A stretch of DNA of 64,000 nt. It comes from an uncultured Pseudomonadales bacterium. Its GTDB lineage: Bacteria; Pseudomonadota; Gammaproteobacteria; Pseudomonadales; Azotimanducaceae. Location of the stretch: positions 124,001 to 188,000 of the forward strand of contig CATOTI010000001.1 of assembly GCA_951813295.1 (NCBI GenBank), written 5' to 3'. Positions 42,621 through 49,993 of this stretch are shown one piece after another. The notes under the pieces were generated by a model. It was not told the origin of the DNA and searched no databases. It saw only the letters and a program-made list of their open reading frames with translations. Numbering within the stretch: position 1 is the stretch's first letter; every line of letters starts with the position of its first letter. The position numbers and the translations under genes were made by a program.

Positions 42621-43388
42621 ATGATGGGAAGAGTCGAAGGCAAGGTCGCGATCGTCACGGGCGGCGCGTCGGATCCAGGATTGGGACGGACGACGGCGCT
42701 GCGGCTGGCGGAGGAAGGCGCCAAGGTCGTCGTCACCGACATCGACCTGGCAGGTGCGGAGAAAACGGCCGCGGATATCGAAGCTGCCGGTGGTGAAGCG
42801 CGAGCGTTCCACCAGGACGTGGTCATCGAGTCGCGCTGGCAGGAGATCATTGCCGAGACAGAGTCGGCGTTTGGGCAGCTCGATGTGCTCGTCAACAACG
42901 CTGGTATCGAAGTCTTGATGCCCGTGTCCGAGATGACGCTTGCCGATTGGAATCGCCAGATCGAGGTCAACCTGACGAGCGTCTTCCTTGGCTGCAAGTA
43001 CGGGATGGAAGCGATGCGGCGCAGCGGCGGCGGCTCGATCGTGAACCTCTCCTCGGTGGCGGGCTTGATCGGCCTGCAGACCTGCGTTGCTTACGGCGCG
43101 GCCAAGGGCGGTGTTCGGCTCATGACGAAATCGATCGCACTCGAAGGCGCGGCGGACGAGATCCGCTGCAACAGCGTTCATCCGGGTGTGATCTGGACCA
43201 ACATGCAGAAGCGTGCCACCGGCGCAGCCGAGGCGAGCGAGGTGAACGTTTCACCCGCTCGCGTCCCGCTCGGTCGTGCCGGGACGCCGAAGGATATTGC
43301 CGACGCAATCCTCTATCTCGCGTCGGACGAAGCGAACTACGTCACCGGTGCCGAGATCGTTGTCGATGCCGGTATGACGGCGCAGTAA
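42621..43388 (+). CDS. Short-chain dehydrogenase/reductase
   Basis: A 255-residue classical SDR: cofactor loop VAIVTGGASDPGLGRTTAL (with an inserted DP), D in VVVTDIDLAG favouring NAD, LVNNAGIEV, catalytic Ser-Tyr-Lys in IVNLSSVAGLIGLQTCVAYGAAKGG and HPGVIWTNM. It resembles the 7-alpha-hydroxysteroid/3-oxoacyl-ACP reductase branch. It is followed 19 bases later by another SDR gene. Confidence 0.93.
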   Translation: MMGRVEGKVAIVTGGASDPGLGRTTALRLAEEGAKVVVTDIDLAGAEKTAADIEAAGGEARAFHQDVVIESRWQEIIAETESAFGQLDVLVNNAGIEVLMPVSEMTLADWNRQIEVNLTSVFLGCKYGMEAMRRSGGGSIVNLSSVAGLIGLQTCVAYGAAKGGVRLMTKSIALEGAADEIRCNSVHPGVIWTNMQKRATGAAEASEVNVSPARVPLGRAGTPKDIADAILYLASDEANYVTGAEIVVDAGMTAQ

Positions 43389-43406
43389 GGCTTCGGGAGC
43401 GAAAGA

Positions 43407-44159
43407 ATGGTCGATGCGTTTCGACTCGACGGTAAGCGGGCGGTGGTGACCGGTGCCGGTAAGGGCATCGGCCGAGGTATCGCCCTCGAACTTGCGCGGG
43501 CGGGGGCCGATGTCGTGTTGAGTTCCCGCACGCGGTTGGATCTCGACTCGCTCGTGGCGGAAATCGAAGAACTCGGTCGTCGAGCGGTGGCCGTCACGGC
43601 CGACGTCACCAACGCCGAGCAACTGCGGCAGGTGGCTGACGCCGCGATGCAAGCCGGCGGCGTCGACATCTGGGTCAACAACGCCGGCGGGTTGCCGGAC
43701 GCGACGCCACGTTATCTCACCAGAACGCCCGAAGATCGCTGGGACGCGCAGCTCGATCTCAATCTCAAGGCGGTTTTCGTCGCGTGTCAGATCGCGGCGG
43801 AGCATATGGAGGAAGGCGCGATCGTCAACATCTCATCGCGCGCCGCAGCCGGTGGTGGGAGCTTGAAAAACGGGCCTTACGCCGCATCGAAAGCGGCGGT
43901 GAACAGCCTCACCGAGACGTTTGCGCTGGAACTCGCCCCGAAGATTCGCGTCAATGCGGTAGCGCCCGGGCCGATCCCAACAGACAACTTCAACGAATCG
44001 ACGAATTTTCCCGCCGACCGTCCGCTCGAGCAGATGCTGCGCGTGCCGCTCGGTCGGCTCGGGACCCCGGAGGACATTGGTCAAGCGGTCGTCTTCATGG
44101 CCTCCGATGCCTCGAGTTGGATCACGGGGCAGTGCTTGTACGTGTCGGGCGGTTTGTAG
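43407..44159 (+). CDS. Short-chain dehydrogenase/reductase
   Basis: A 250-residue classical SDR: AVVTGAGKGIGRGIALELARAG, S-R at VVLSSRTRLD favouring NADP, WVNNAGG, IVNISSRAAAGGGSLKNGPYAASKAA (Ser, Tyr, Lys) and VAPGPIPTDNF, with the terminal TGQCLYVSGGL. It closely resembles the SDR at 49225-49989 (shared PGAVPT/PGPIPT and C-terminal TGQC motif), so the two may be paralogues. Confidence 0.93.
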   Translation: MVDAFRLDGKRAVVTGAGKGIGRGIALELARAGADVVLSSRTRLDLDSLVAEIEELGRRAVAVTADVTNAEQLRQVADAAMQAGGVDIWVNNAGGLPDATPRYLTRTPEDRWDAQLDLNLKAVFVACQIAAEHMEEGAIVNISSRAAAGGGSLKNGPYAASKAAVNSLTETFALELAPKIRVNAVAPGPIPTDNFNESTNFPADRPLEQMLRVPLGRLGTPEDIGQAVVFMASDASSWITGQCLYVSGGL

Positions 44160-44173
44160 CCGACGACTGGACC

Positions 44174-44419
44174 CTACGCGGTCTCGCCGATAGGTCGCTC
44201 CCCGGTTACCCGGCGGCGATTGGTGACCATTCGCTCGTGGAGTCCGGTGATGCACGTGCTGCCGGTTTTCTCGAAGCAAAACGGCAGGATCGCGTGGACG
44301 GCACAGCAGAACGCCGCTTTCAGCATCGCTAGTGCAAACCCCATGGCGGCGAGGAAGTGCTCGCCGTAGGTTTCGCCGACGGTGGCGGGATGTTCAGTGA
44401 ATCTGGCCTTCAGTGACAT
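44174..44419 (-). CDS. DUF6356 family small membrane protein
   Basis: An 81-residue protein: MSLKARFTEHPATVGETYGEHF, one hydrophobic helical hairpin (AMGFALAMLKAAFCCAVHAILPFCF) and EKTGSTCITGLHERMV then TNRR. This is the pattern of the DUF6356 family. The conserved HPxxVGETYxEH and H-x-x-M-V elements suggest a bitopic or re-entrant membrane protein. Function unknown. It converges with the SDR gene. Confidence 0.85.
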   Translation of the reverse strand: MSLKARFTEHPATVGETYGEHFLAAMGFALAMLKAAFCCAVHAILPFCFEKTGSTCITGLHERMVTNRRRVTGERPIGETA

Positions 44420-44522
44420 GTGATTCTCGCCTGATACTCATCGCAGGAGTGCGGTTCATTCTCCTGGACCTTCGGCGGGCCATTGTTCCTGGTTTTGATC
44501 ATTCTTGATGAAAATGAGAACG

Positions 44523-44555
44523 TTCGTTCCACATTACTTCTAGAACTGGAACGAA
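44523..44555. promoter_or_regulatory. Inverted repeat at the Lrp-type regulator start, possible self-binding site
   Basis: TTCGTTCC (44523-44530) and GGAACGAA (44548-44555) form perfect 8-bp arms separated by 17 bases, so half-sites are about two turns apart. The right arm reaches the A of the regulator's ATG. GAACGTTC at 44518-44525 is itself a palindrome overlapping the left arm. Confidence 0.5.
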
Positions 44556-45004
44556 TGGACCAACGTGACCGTCAGATCCTTCGAATTCTCCAGGGCAACG
44601 CGGCCATTTCGCTGAACGACCTGGCCGAACAGTGTGCGATGTCGAAGACCGCCGTCTGGCGTCGCGTTCGAGAACTCGAAGCGCAAGGCATCGTTCGCGA
44701 ACGCGTGACGCTGCTCGATGCCGAAGCCATGGGGTTCGGGCTGACGATCTTTGCGATGGTACGTACGAATCAGCACAGCGACGGCTGGTTTTCGACCTTC
44801 CAGAAGGCAGTTCGATCGATTCCGGAGATTCTCGAATTTCATCGCACGAGCGGCGAGATCGACTATCTACTGCGCGTTGTCGCGCACGACATGCGCCACT
44901 ACGACGAGGTGTACAAGCGCTTAATTCGTGAGGTGGATTTCGCGGACGTCAGCTCGACGTTCGTGATGGAGACCTTCAAGTCGGACACGCAGCTCCCGAT
45001 CTAG
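44555..45004 (+). CDS. Lrp/AsnC family transcriptional regulator
   Basis: A 149-residue protein: the N-terminal HTH is MDQRDRQILRILQGNAAISL then EQCAMSKTAVWRRVRELEAQG (about residues 1-52). The RAM ligand-binding domain has GLTIFAMVRTNQHSD, ILEFHRTSGEIDYLLRVVAHDM and a C-terminal MET..KSDTQLPI. ATG 44555 is preferred over an ATG 72 bases upstream, which precedes the fold. It likely binds an amino acid and acts on nearby genes and itself. Divergent from DUF6356. Confidence 0.93.
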   Translation: MDQRDRQILRILQGNAAISLNDLAEQCAMSKTAVWRRVRELEAQGIVRERVTLLDAEAMGFGLTIFAMVRTNQHSDGWFSTFQKAVRSIPEILEFHRTSGEIDYLLRVVAHDMRHYDEVYKRLIREVDFADVSSTFVMETFKSDTQLPI

Positions 45005-45020
45005 AGTCGCGTGGGACGAC

Positions 45021-45218
45021 TCAATGCGTCCAAGGCAGGTCGTCGACTTTGACGGTCGCGAGGTTGGCCGCGGCGATTCCGCGTTCGTTGATGAGCCGCT
45101 GCACGCGCGCGTCCGCATAGAAGGCTGGATAACGCAGTTTGTCGAAGTCGGCCCAGCGTTTGAGCGCGGGATCGACGGCCAGGCTCGGGAAGACGGTGGA
45201 TGTCGACCGACGATGCGC
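45021..45218 (-). pseudogene. C-terminal fragment of an unrecognised protein
   Basis: A frame without its own start, offset from the serine hydrolase frame, reads STVFPSLAVDPALKRWADF and then ADARVQRLINERGIAAANLA, and VKVDDLPWTH before TGA at 45021-45023. Composition and third-position GC look like real coding sequence. The family is not recognised. It appears to be the 3' remainder of a gene fused by deletion to the truncated serine hydrolase upstream. Confidence 0.4.
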
Positions 45219-45220
45219 GC

Positions 45221-46168
45221 TTAGATCTCGCCGGAGCGATGCGACGAGCCGGATTCATGTGCACGGCTGTCGTCGTGAAGTTGCTGGCGGGTGGTCATTC
45301 GGGCGAATGATTCGCGCGTGATGAGCTCGTTGTCGCGAAGTGCTTGATGCCAGCGGAAAAGATCGCCGGTCGTCGAGACCATCGCACGGGCGGCGTGAGC
45401 TTCGGTCATGCTGATGAACGCGGCCGGTTGATAGGTGTGCGGTGCCGTAGCTTCGTAGCCGGATGCGCGGTGGTCGATGAGTTCGCGTTCCTCGAATCCC
45501 GTGCTGCCTAACTCGAGCGGTGACACGATGTGCGCCTCGAGCGCGTCGCTGTATTGCCTTCCGGTCACGGATTCGATGGCGGCGCCCAGCAGAATGTATC
45601 CCGCGTCGCTGTAGGAAAATCGCGCGCCGGGTTCGAACTCGAGCGGCCAGTCGTCGAAGACGTCGATCAGTTCGGTAAGTGATAGGTCGCGGCGGATCGT
45701 GTTGCCGGTCATGTAGGCCGCATCGTCGGTATAGCTTCGGATGCCCCCGGTGTGCGTGAGGAGCGCGGTCAGCGGAACGTTCGACATCGGTTTCGGCAGC
45801 CCTTTGACGTACTGGCCGACCGGGTCCTTCAGACGAAGCGCGCCGTGTTGTTCGAGCTGGACGAGGATCAACGCGGTGAACTGTTTCGTGATCGAGCCGA
45901 TGCGAAAAACGTTTCTGGTCGTCATCGGGACCGCCAGCTCGATGTCGGCCATCCCGAATGCGGCGTGCAGGACGATCTGGTCGTCCTGGGCAACCAAGAC
46001 GGATGCGCCCGGCGCATCCACCGAATAGACCGATCGAAGATAACCTTCGAGCTCGGCCGCTGCGGCGAGAGCCGAGACGCTGAAAAGCGTAACGACAGCG
46101 GCAAGCGCGACGCGCCGATCTGGTCCACGCGCGGCCCGGCCGAATCGCGCAGCGCGGCGCGTCTTCAC
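45221..46168 (-). pseudogene. Beta-lactamase-type serine hydrolase, C-terminally truncated
   Basis: A 315-residue frame. A signal peptide (about residues 1-37, ALAAVVTLFSVSALAAA) is followed by the S-x-x-K motif in RIGSITKQFTALILVQLE, then LLTHTGGIRSY and the Y-x-N-equivalent FSYSDAGYILLG. Homologues continue with a G-x-G-W region and an H-x-G motif. Here the sequence after MTTRQQLHDD becomes unrelated and stops, so about 100 residues including the last active-site motif are missing. Its GTG overlaps the upstream NTF2-like gene stop by four bases. It is probably inactive. Confidence 0.75.
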
Positions 46169-46584
46169 GCCCCCGGCGCCACCCCCACCACATTCCCCTG
46201 GTGTTGCTCCGTCGACGCCTGGCTGTCCAGTAGCTCGACCACCTCGCAGACCAATCCGTCGCGCGTCTTGGCGAAGAGCACGTATTCCACGTCATAGCTC
46301 ATGCCGCGACGGCTTTTCGCGTGCATGTCGAAACGAACCACGCTCGACTCCTCATTGCCGATTTCGTCGTGGATGACGACGCGCAAGGAATCGTTGTCGT
46401 AGATCTTGTTGAAGACGGCGTCGTTGAATCCGGTGACAGCGTTTTTGCCGACGTGTGGTCCGGCGATATTCGGCGGCAACGAGTGGTTGAGGCGCCAGGT
46501 GATGTCGTCGGTGTACATGGCGGCGAGGGCTTCGCAGTCGCCAAAGGCTTCGACGATGCGTCGGGCGGGTGTGGGTGTTGTCAT
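46165..46584 (-). CDS. NTF2-like (SnoaL-type) protein
   Basis: A 139-residue protein starting at 46584, with GAGGAGGA upstream: IVEAFGDCEALAAMYTDDITWRLNHSL, HVGKNAVTGFNDAVF, VVRFDMHAKSRRG and a C-terminal VCEVVELLDSQAS. The layout is that of ketosteroid-isomerase/SnoaL folds; catalytic residues cannot be assigned. It is coupled by GTGA overlap to the truncated serine hydrolase. Confidence 0.85.
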   Translation of the reverse strand: MTTPTPARRIVEAFGDCEALAAMYTDDITWRLNHSLPPNIAGPHVGKNAVTGFNDAVFNKIYDNDSLRVVIHDEIGNEESSVVRFDMHAKSRRGMSYDVEYVLFAKTRDGLVCEVVELLDSQASTEQHQGNVVGVAPGA

Positions 46585-46800
46585 GATTGTCCTCCTCGTT
46601 GGATCGGCCACTATTCGATCGAGATGATTACCGACATCGGGCGCGTGATCGACGTCGAAAAAGACCTGCGGTAATCAGATAGAACGCTTGTCGCATCGAC
46701 GCGAACGGAGCGAATTTCTACGTTGCTGCAAACCGACGCCTGCCGGGCGCACACTCGCACGATCGACAAGAAAGCCAATCATCGTTGGACGGTTGCAACA

Positions 46801-47640
46801 ATGACACAGCTTAGCGATTTCCTCGGCGGACGCGACATGGCTGAAGCCTATCGGGATTTCTGGGTGCCAAATGCACTGGAACCCTTCGGCCGCGACCTCG
46901 CTGCCGGGGTCGACGTAGCCGTCAATGACATTCTCGATCTCGGTTGCGGGACCGGTGAGGTGACCCGGTACGTCGCCGAACGCGTGCCCGCGAGCACCCA
47001 CATCGTTGGTATCGATCCCACGCCAATACTGCTCGACGCGGCACGCGGACATAGGGGCAATTCGTCGAACATCGAGTGGGTCGACGGCGCGGGAGAAGAC
47101 CTACCGTTCGATGACGCCAGTTTTGATGCCATCGTGTGCCACCAAGCGATGCAATACGTTACGGACCGACGGGCGACCTTTGCCGAAGCCGCACGGGTGC
47201 TCCGTCCTGGCGGACGCCTGCACGTCAGCGTCTGGTCGGGTGGTCAAGACCAACCCGCCATCGGCTCGATCGAGGTCGCGATGGGGCTCCATTTTGGTGA
47301 CGAACACTACCCCGCGCATTCGTGGAGTTTCGGCGGTCTCGATGAGCTCCAACGCCAAGCGTCGGCGGCCGGATTCAGCGTAGAGGTCCTCGAGCAGCGT
47401 GTACTTCTGTGGCGCTTCGATTCCATTCGTCATCTCGCGAATACGCACATTGCGGGGGCGGGGCGCACCGATGAGAATGGTCAGCTCGCCATGGGGTTAG
47501 TCGATCTCGAGGATCCATCCGCCGACGAGCAAACGGAAGCATTTGTTCAGGAACTGGCGCAGACGCTCGCCGGCTGTGTGACGGACGAAGGCGTCGTCGC
47601 CCCGGTTGGTTCGGATCTGTTGGTCGCAAGAGTCGGCTAG
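46801..47640 (+). CDS. Class I SAM-dependent methyltransferase
   Basis: A 279-residue protein: motif I is ILDLGCGTGEVTRYVAE (about residues 45-61), the acidic loop VGIDPTPILLDAA, DLPFDDASFDAIVCHQAMQY (motif II/III) and LRPGGRLHVSVW. It resembles UbiE/Coq5-like and toxin/antibiotic methyltransferases; the substrate is unknown. ATG 46801 is preferred; the frame is open 78 bases upstream without a ribosome site. Only the last residues (VGSDLLVARVG) are family-typical beyond the core. Confidence 0.9.
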   Translation: MTQLSDFLGGRDMAEAYRDFWVPNALEPFGRDLAAGVDVAVNDILDLGCGTGEVTRYVAERVPASTHIVGIDPTPILLDAARGHRGNSSNIEWVDGAGEDLPFDDASFDAIVCHQAMQYVTDRRATFAEAARVLRPGGRLHVSVWSGGQDQPAIGSIEVAMGLHFGDEHYPAHSWSFGGLDELQRQASAAGFSVEVLEQRVLLWRFDSIRHLANTHIAGAGRTDENGQLAMGLVDLEDPSADEQTEAFVQELAQTLAGCVTDEGVVAPVGSDLLVARVG

Positions 47641-47736
47641 GACGGCTTTTCGGGCCGTCGAGAGCTTCGATACGTCGAACCGGCAACTCGTGAGCCACTC
47701 GCTCGACTGAGGCCGCGACTGCAAATCTCACCCGAT

Positions 47737-48270
47737 CTACGAACGACTTCTACGCGCGAACCACGCGGCGCGGTCGATAGACATTTCGATCATATCGACG
47801 TGTTCCTCTTCATAAGGGATCGCTTCAGCCTTTCGGAAGCGCTCGCGAAACCCAACAGCAGTGAAGCAGCAGACGGCCCGTTCGTTCCGCCCATGGGTCG
47901 TGAGCTCAATTGACTCTGCTCCGAGATCACGAAACCCATGCGTGACCAGGCGTCTCACGACTTCTCTTCCGAATCCGCGGTTCCAGTAGTTTCGATCACC
48001 GATAACGATGCCGAGTTCGAAAAGAGGCTCTGAGCTGGAAATCATCTTGAGCGAGCAGTAGCCGATGTAGTCGTCGCCGACGACGATCGCAAAATGGGCG
48101 TGTTCACCCACGGCGTCGCGGAGGAAGTTTTCGACGACCTGTGGGTAATCATGTGGATTGCCAGAATCAAGCCAGGCCAGCTCTCGATCGGTCGCGAATT
48201 CACGGTGGGCCACGACGTCAGCAGGCCGGACGGGTCTCAGCAGCACGCGTTCGCCATGTAGCACAGCCAT
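47737..48270 (-). CDS. GNAT family N-acetyltransferase (RimJ/RimL-like)
   Basis: A 177-residue protein: MAVLHGERVLLRPVRPADVV is the RimJ-like opening, then DDYIGYCSLKMI, the acetyl-CoA loop NRGFGREVVRRLVTHGF and NERAVCCFTAVGFRERFR. It transfers an acetyl group to an amine, perhaps a ribosomal protein N-terminus or a small molecule. It stands alone between a methyltransferase and an SDR gene. Confidence 0.88.
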   Translation of the reverse strand: MAVLHGERVLLRPVRPADVVAHREFATDRELAWLDSGNPHDYPQVVENFLRDAVGEHAHFAIVVGDDYIGYCSLKMISSSEPLFELGIVIGDRNYWNRGFGREVVRRLVTHGFRDLGAESIELTTHGRNERAVCCFTAVGFRERFRKAEAIPYEEEHVDMIEMSIDRAAWFARRSRS

Positions 48271-48369
48271 GTTGCGAGGTTAGTCTATGCGCGGTTGAAG
48301 GTATTCGAGTTCTGCTCGTCGTCTCCGTCGTTTGCACATGTTCTTCCCCACAAGGCGACGAGAGAATGA

Positions 48370-49056
48370 TCAGAAGTTTTCGACCCAGGGCCGAACGGCG
48401 ACTTCGTTCGACCAGGCCGAGCGGTCCTGGCGTATGAGGGCGAGATAGGTCTCGGCGATGGCGTCGGGGTCGAGCATGGAATCAGGCCGGTCGGCGGGCT
48501 CGGTGGTGCCAGGATTGCGGATGCCACCGTCGACGTTGATCCAGGCGACGTGGATGTTGTGCGGGTGGAGTTCGCGCGCCATCGATTCGGCGAGGCCGCG
48601 TTGGGCGAACTTGCCCATGGCGAAGGTCGCGGACCGGGCAAATCCTTTGACGCCGGCGGATGCGCCCGTGAAGAGGATCGTGCCCTCGCCCTGTTCGAGC
48701 ATGACCCGCGCGGCGGCTTGGCCCACGAGAAAAGAGCCGAATGCGGTGACGTCGATCGCGCGATGCACGGCCGCCGGTTCGAGATCGGTGAGGGCGCCGC
48801 GAACGCGCGCCGAGGGGTTGTAGACCGCCACGCTCAACGGGCTGTCGAGTGCAGCGAAAAGCGCGTCGACCTCGTCGGCATTGGCGGCGTCGCAGGCGTG
48901 CACGGAAGCGTTAGTCGCTTGGGCCAGAGCGTCGAGTTTGTCGACGTTTCGCGCCGCGAGCGCGATGCGATAGCCCTCCCGGTGCAGGAGGCGCGCCAGG
49001 GACGCGGATAGTCCGTCGCCGACGCCGACGATGAGTGCCAACGGTGGGTTCGACAT
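48370..49056 (-). CDS. Short-chain dehydrogenase-like protein
   Basis: A 228-residue SDR relative: LALIVGVGDGLSASLARLL, a glycine-rich loop that departs from TGxxxGxG; NPSARVRGALTDLEP in place of NNAG; ILFTGASAGVKGFARSATFAMGKFA, where Tyr of Y-x-x-x-K is replaced by Phe. With the catalytic Tyr missing it may be a binding or altered-activity member. ATG 49056 gives MSNPPLALIVG. Divergent from the SDR at 49225. Confidence 0.85.
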   Translation of the reverse strand: MSNPPLALIVGVGDGLSASLARLLHREGYRIALAARNVDKLDALAQATNASVHACDAANADEVDALFAALDSPLSVAVYNPSARVRGALTDLEPAAVHRAIDVTAFGSFLVGQAAARVMLEQGEGTILFTGASAGVKGFARSATFAMGKFAQRGLAESMARELHPHNIHVAWINVDGGIRNPGTTEPADRPDSMLDPDAIAETYLALIRQDRSAWSNEVAVRPWVENF

Positions 49057-49224
49057 GCTTGTTTCTCTCACGTGGGGTCGAGGCGCCATGATGCGGGATC
49101 CGCCGGTGTGGGCGGGAGGGATTTGCGCGTTTTCGTGCTCGCATCTCGCGATGCGGATCGGCACTGTCGGCGTGTCGAGATATCAGCCTGCGCGCACAAG
49201 GTGCGCACGATTGGAGATCGAAGA

Positions 49225-49989
49225 ATGGAGACCATTGAACGGCTGTTCGGGATTCGCGATGACGTTGCCATTGTCACAGGTGCCGGGCGCGGCATCGGCG
49301 AAGGGATAGCGAAAGTGCTTGCGGGCGCGGGCGCCCGGGTGATCTGTGCCGCGCGGCGCGAGCACGAGGTGCAGCGGGTGGCCGATGAGATCGTCGAGAG
49401 CGGTGGGAGCGCGATTGCGGTCGCGACCGACGTAACCGATCTTCAGGCGGTCGAGACCGTGGCGCCGCGCGCGACGGAGACGTGGGGTCGCCTGGATATC
49501 TTGGTCAACAACGCCGGCGGCTCGCCCCTGCAAATGCCTCTGATGGACCTGCCGGATGAGGAATGGGATGCGACGCTTGCGCTGAATCTGACAGCACCTT
49601 TTCGATGCATTCGTACAGCGGCCAATCACATGGAAGAAGGCGGACGAGTGGTCAACATCTCCTCGATTGCGGCGCGCATGGTCGTACCGGGGAGTGGCCA
49701 CTACAGCGCCGCAAAGGCGGGACTCAATATGCTCACCCAGACCTTCGCCCAGGAACTTGGGCCGCGCGTGCGCGTCAACTGCATTATGCCGGGAGCGGTG
49801 CCGACCGAGATCATGATGAAGGCGATGAAGCTCAGCGACGACGACGTGCCGAGGCTCGAGAAGGCGTTGCGATTACCGGCGGGGCGCCTGGGGACGCCGG
49901 AGGACCTGGGTGCTGCGGTGCTTTATCTCTGCTCACCGGCTGCTGCCTGGGTGACCGGGCAATGTATTTCGATTTCCGGCGGCGCGTGA
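49225..49989 (+). CDS. Short-chain dehydrogenase/reductase
   Basis: A 254-residue classical SDR: VAIVTGAGRGIGEGIAKVL, ILVNNAGGSPL, VVNISSIAARMVVPGSGHYSAAKAG with Ser-Tyr-Lys, and MPGAVPTEIM then LGTPEDLGAAVLYLCSPAA and TGQCISISGGA. GGAG upstream. It ends five bases before the subtilase gene. It is paralogous to the SDR at 43407. Confidence 0.93.
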   Translation: METIERLFGIRDDVAIVTGAGRGIGEGIAKVLAGAGARVICAARREHEVQRVADEIVESGGSAIAVATDVTDLQAVETVAPRATETWGRLDILVNNAGGSPLQMPLMDLPDEEWDATLALNLTAPFRCIRTAANHMEEGGRVVNISSIAARMVVPGSGHYSAAKAGLNMLTQTFAQELGPRVRVNCIMPGAVPTEIMMKAMKLSDDDVPRLEKALRLPAGRLGTPEDLGAAVLYLCSPAAAWVTGQCISISGGA

Positions 49990-49993
49990 AGCA

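Noticed and set aside
46600..46674. Sixteen-codon frame beginning MITDIGRVIDVEKDLR
   Set aside because: Too short, with no convincing ribosome site or conserved context.
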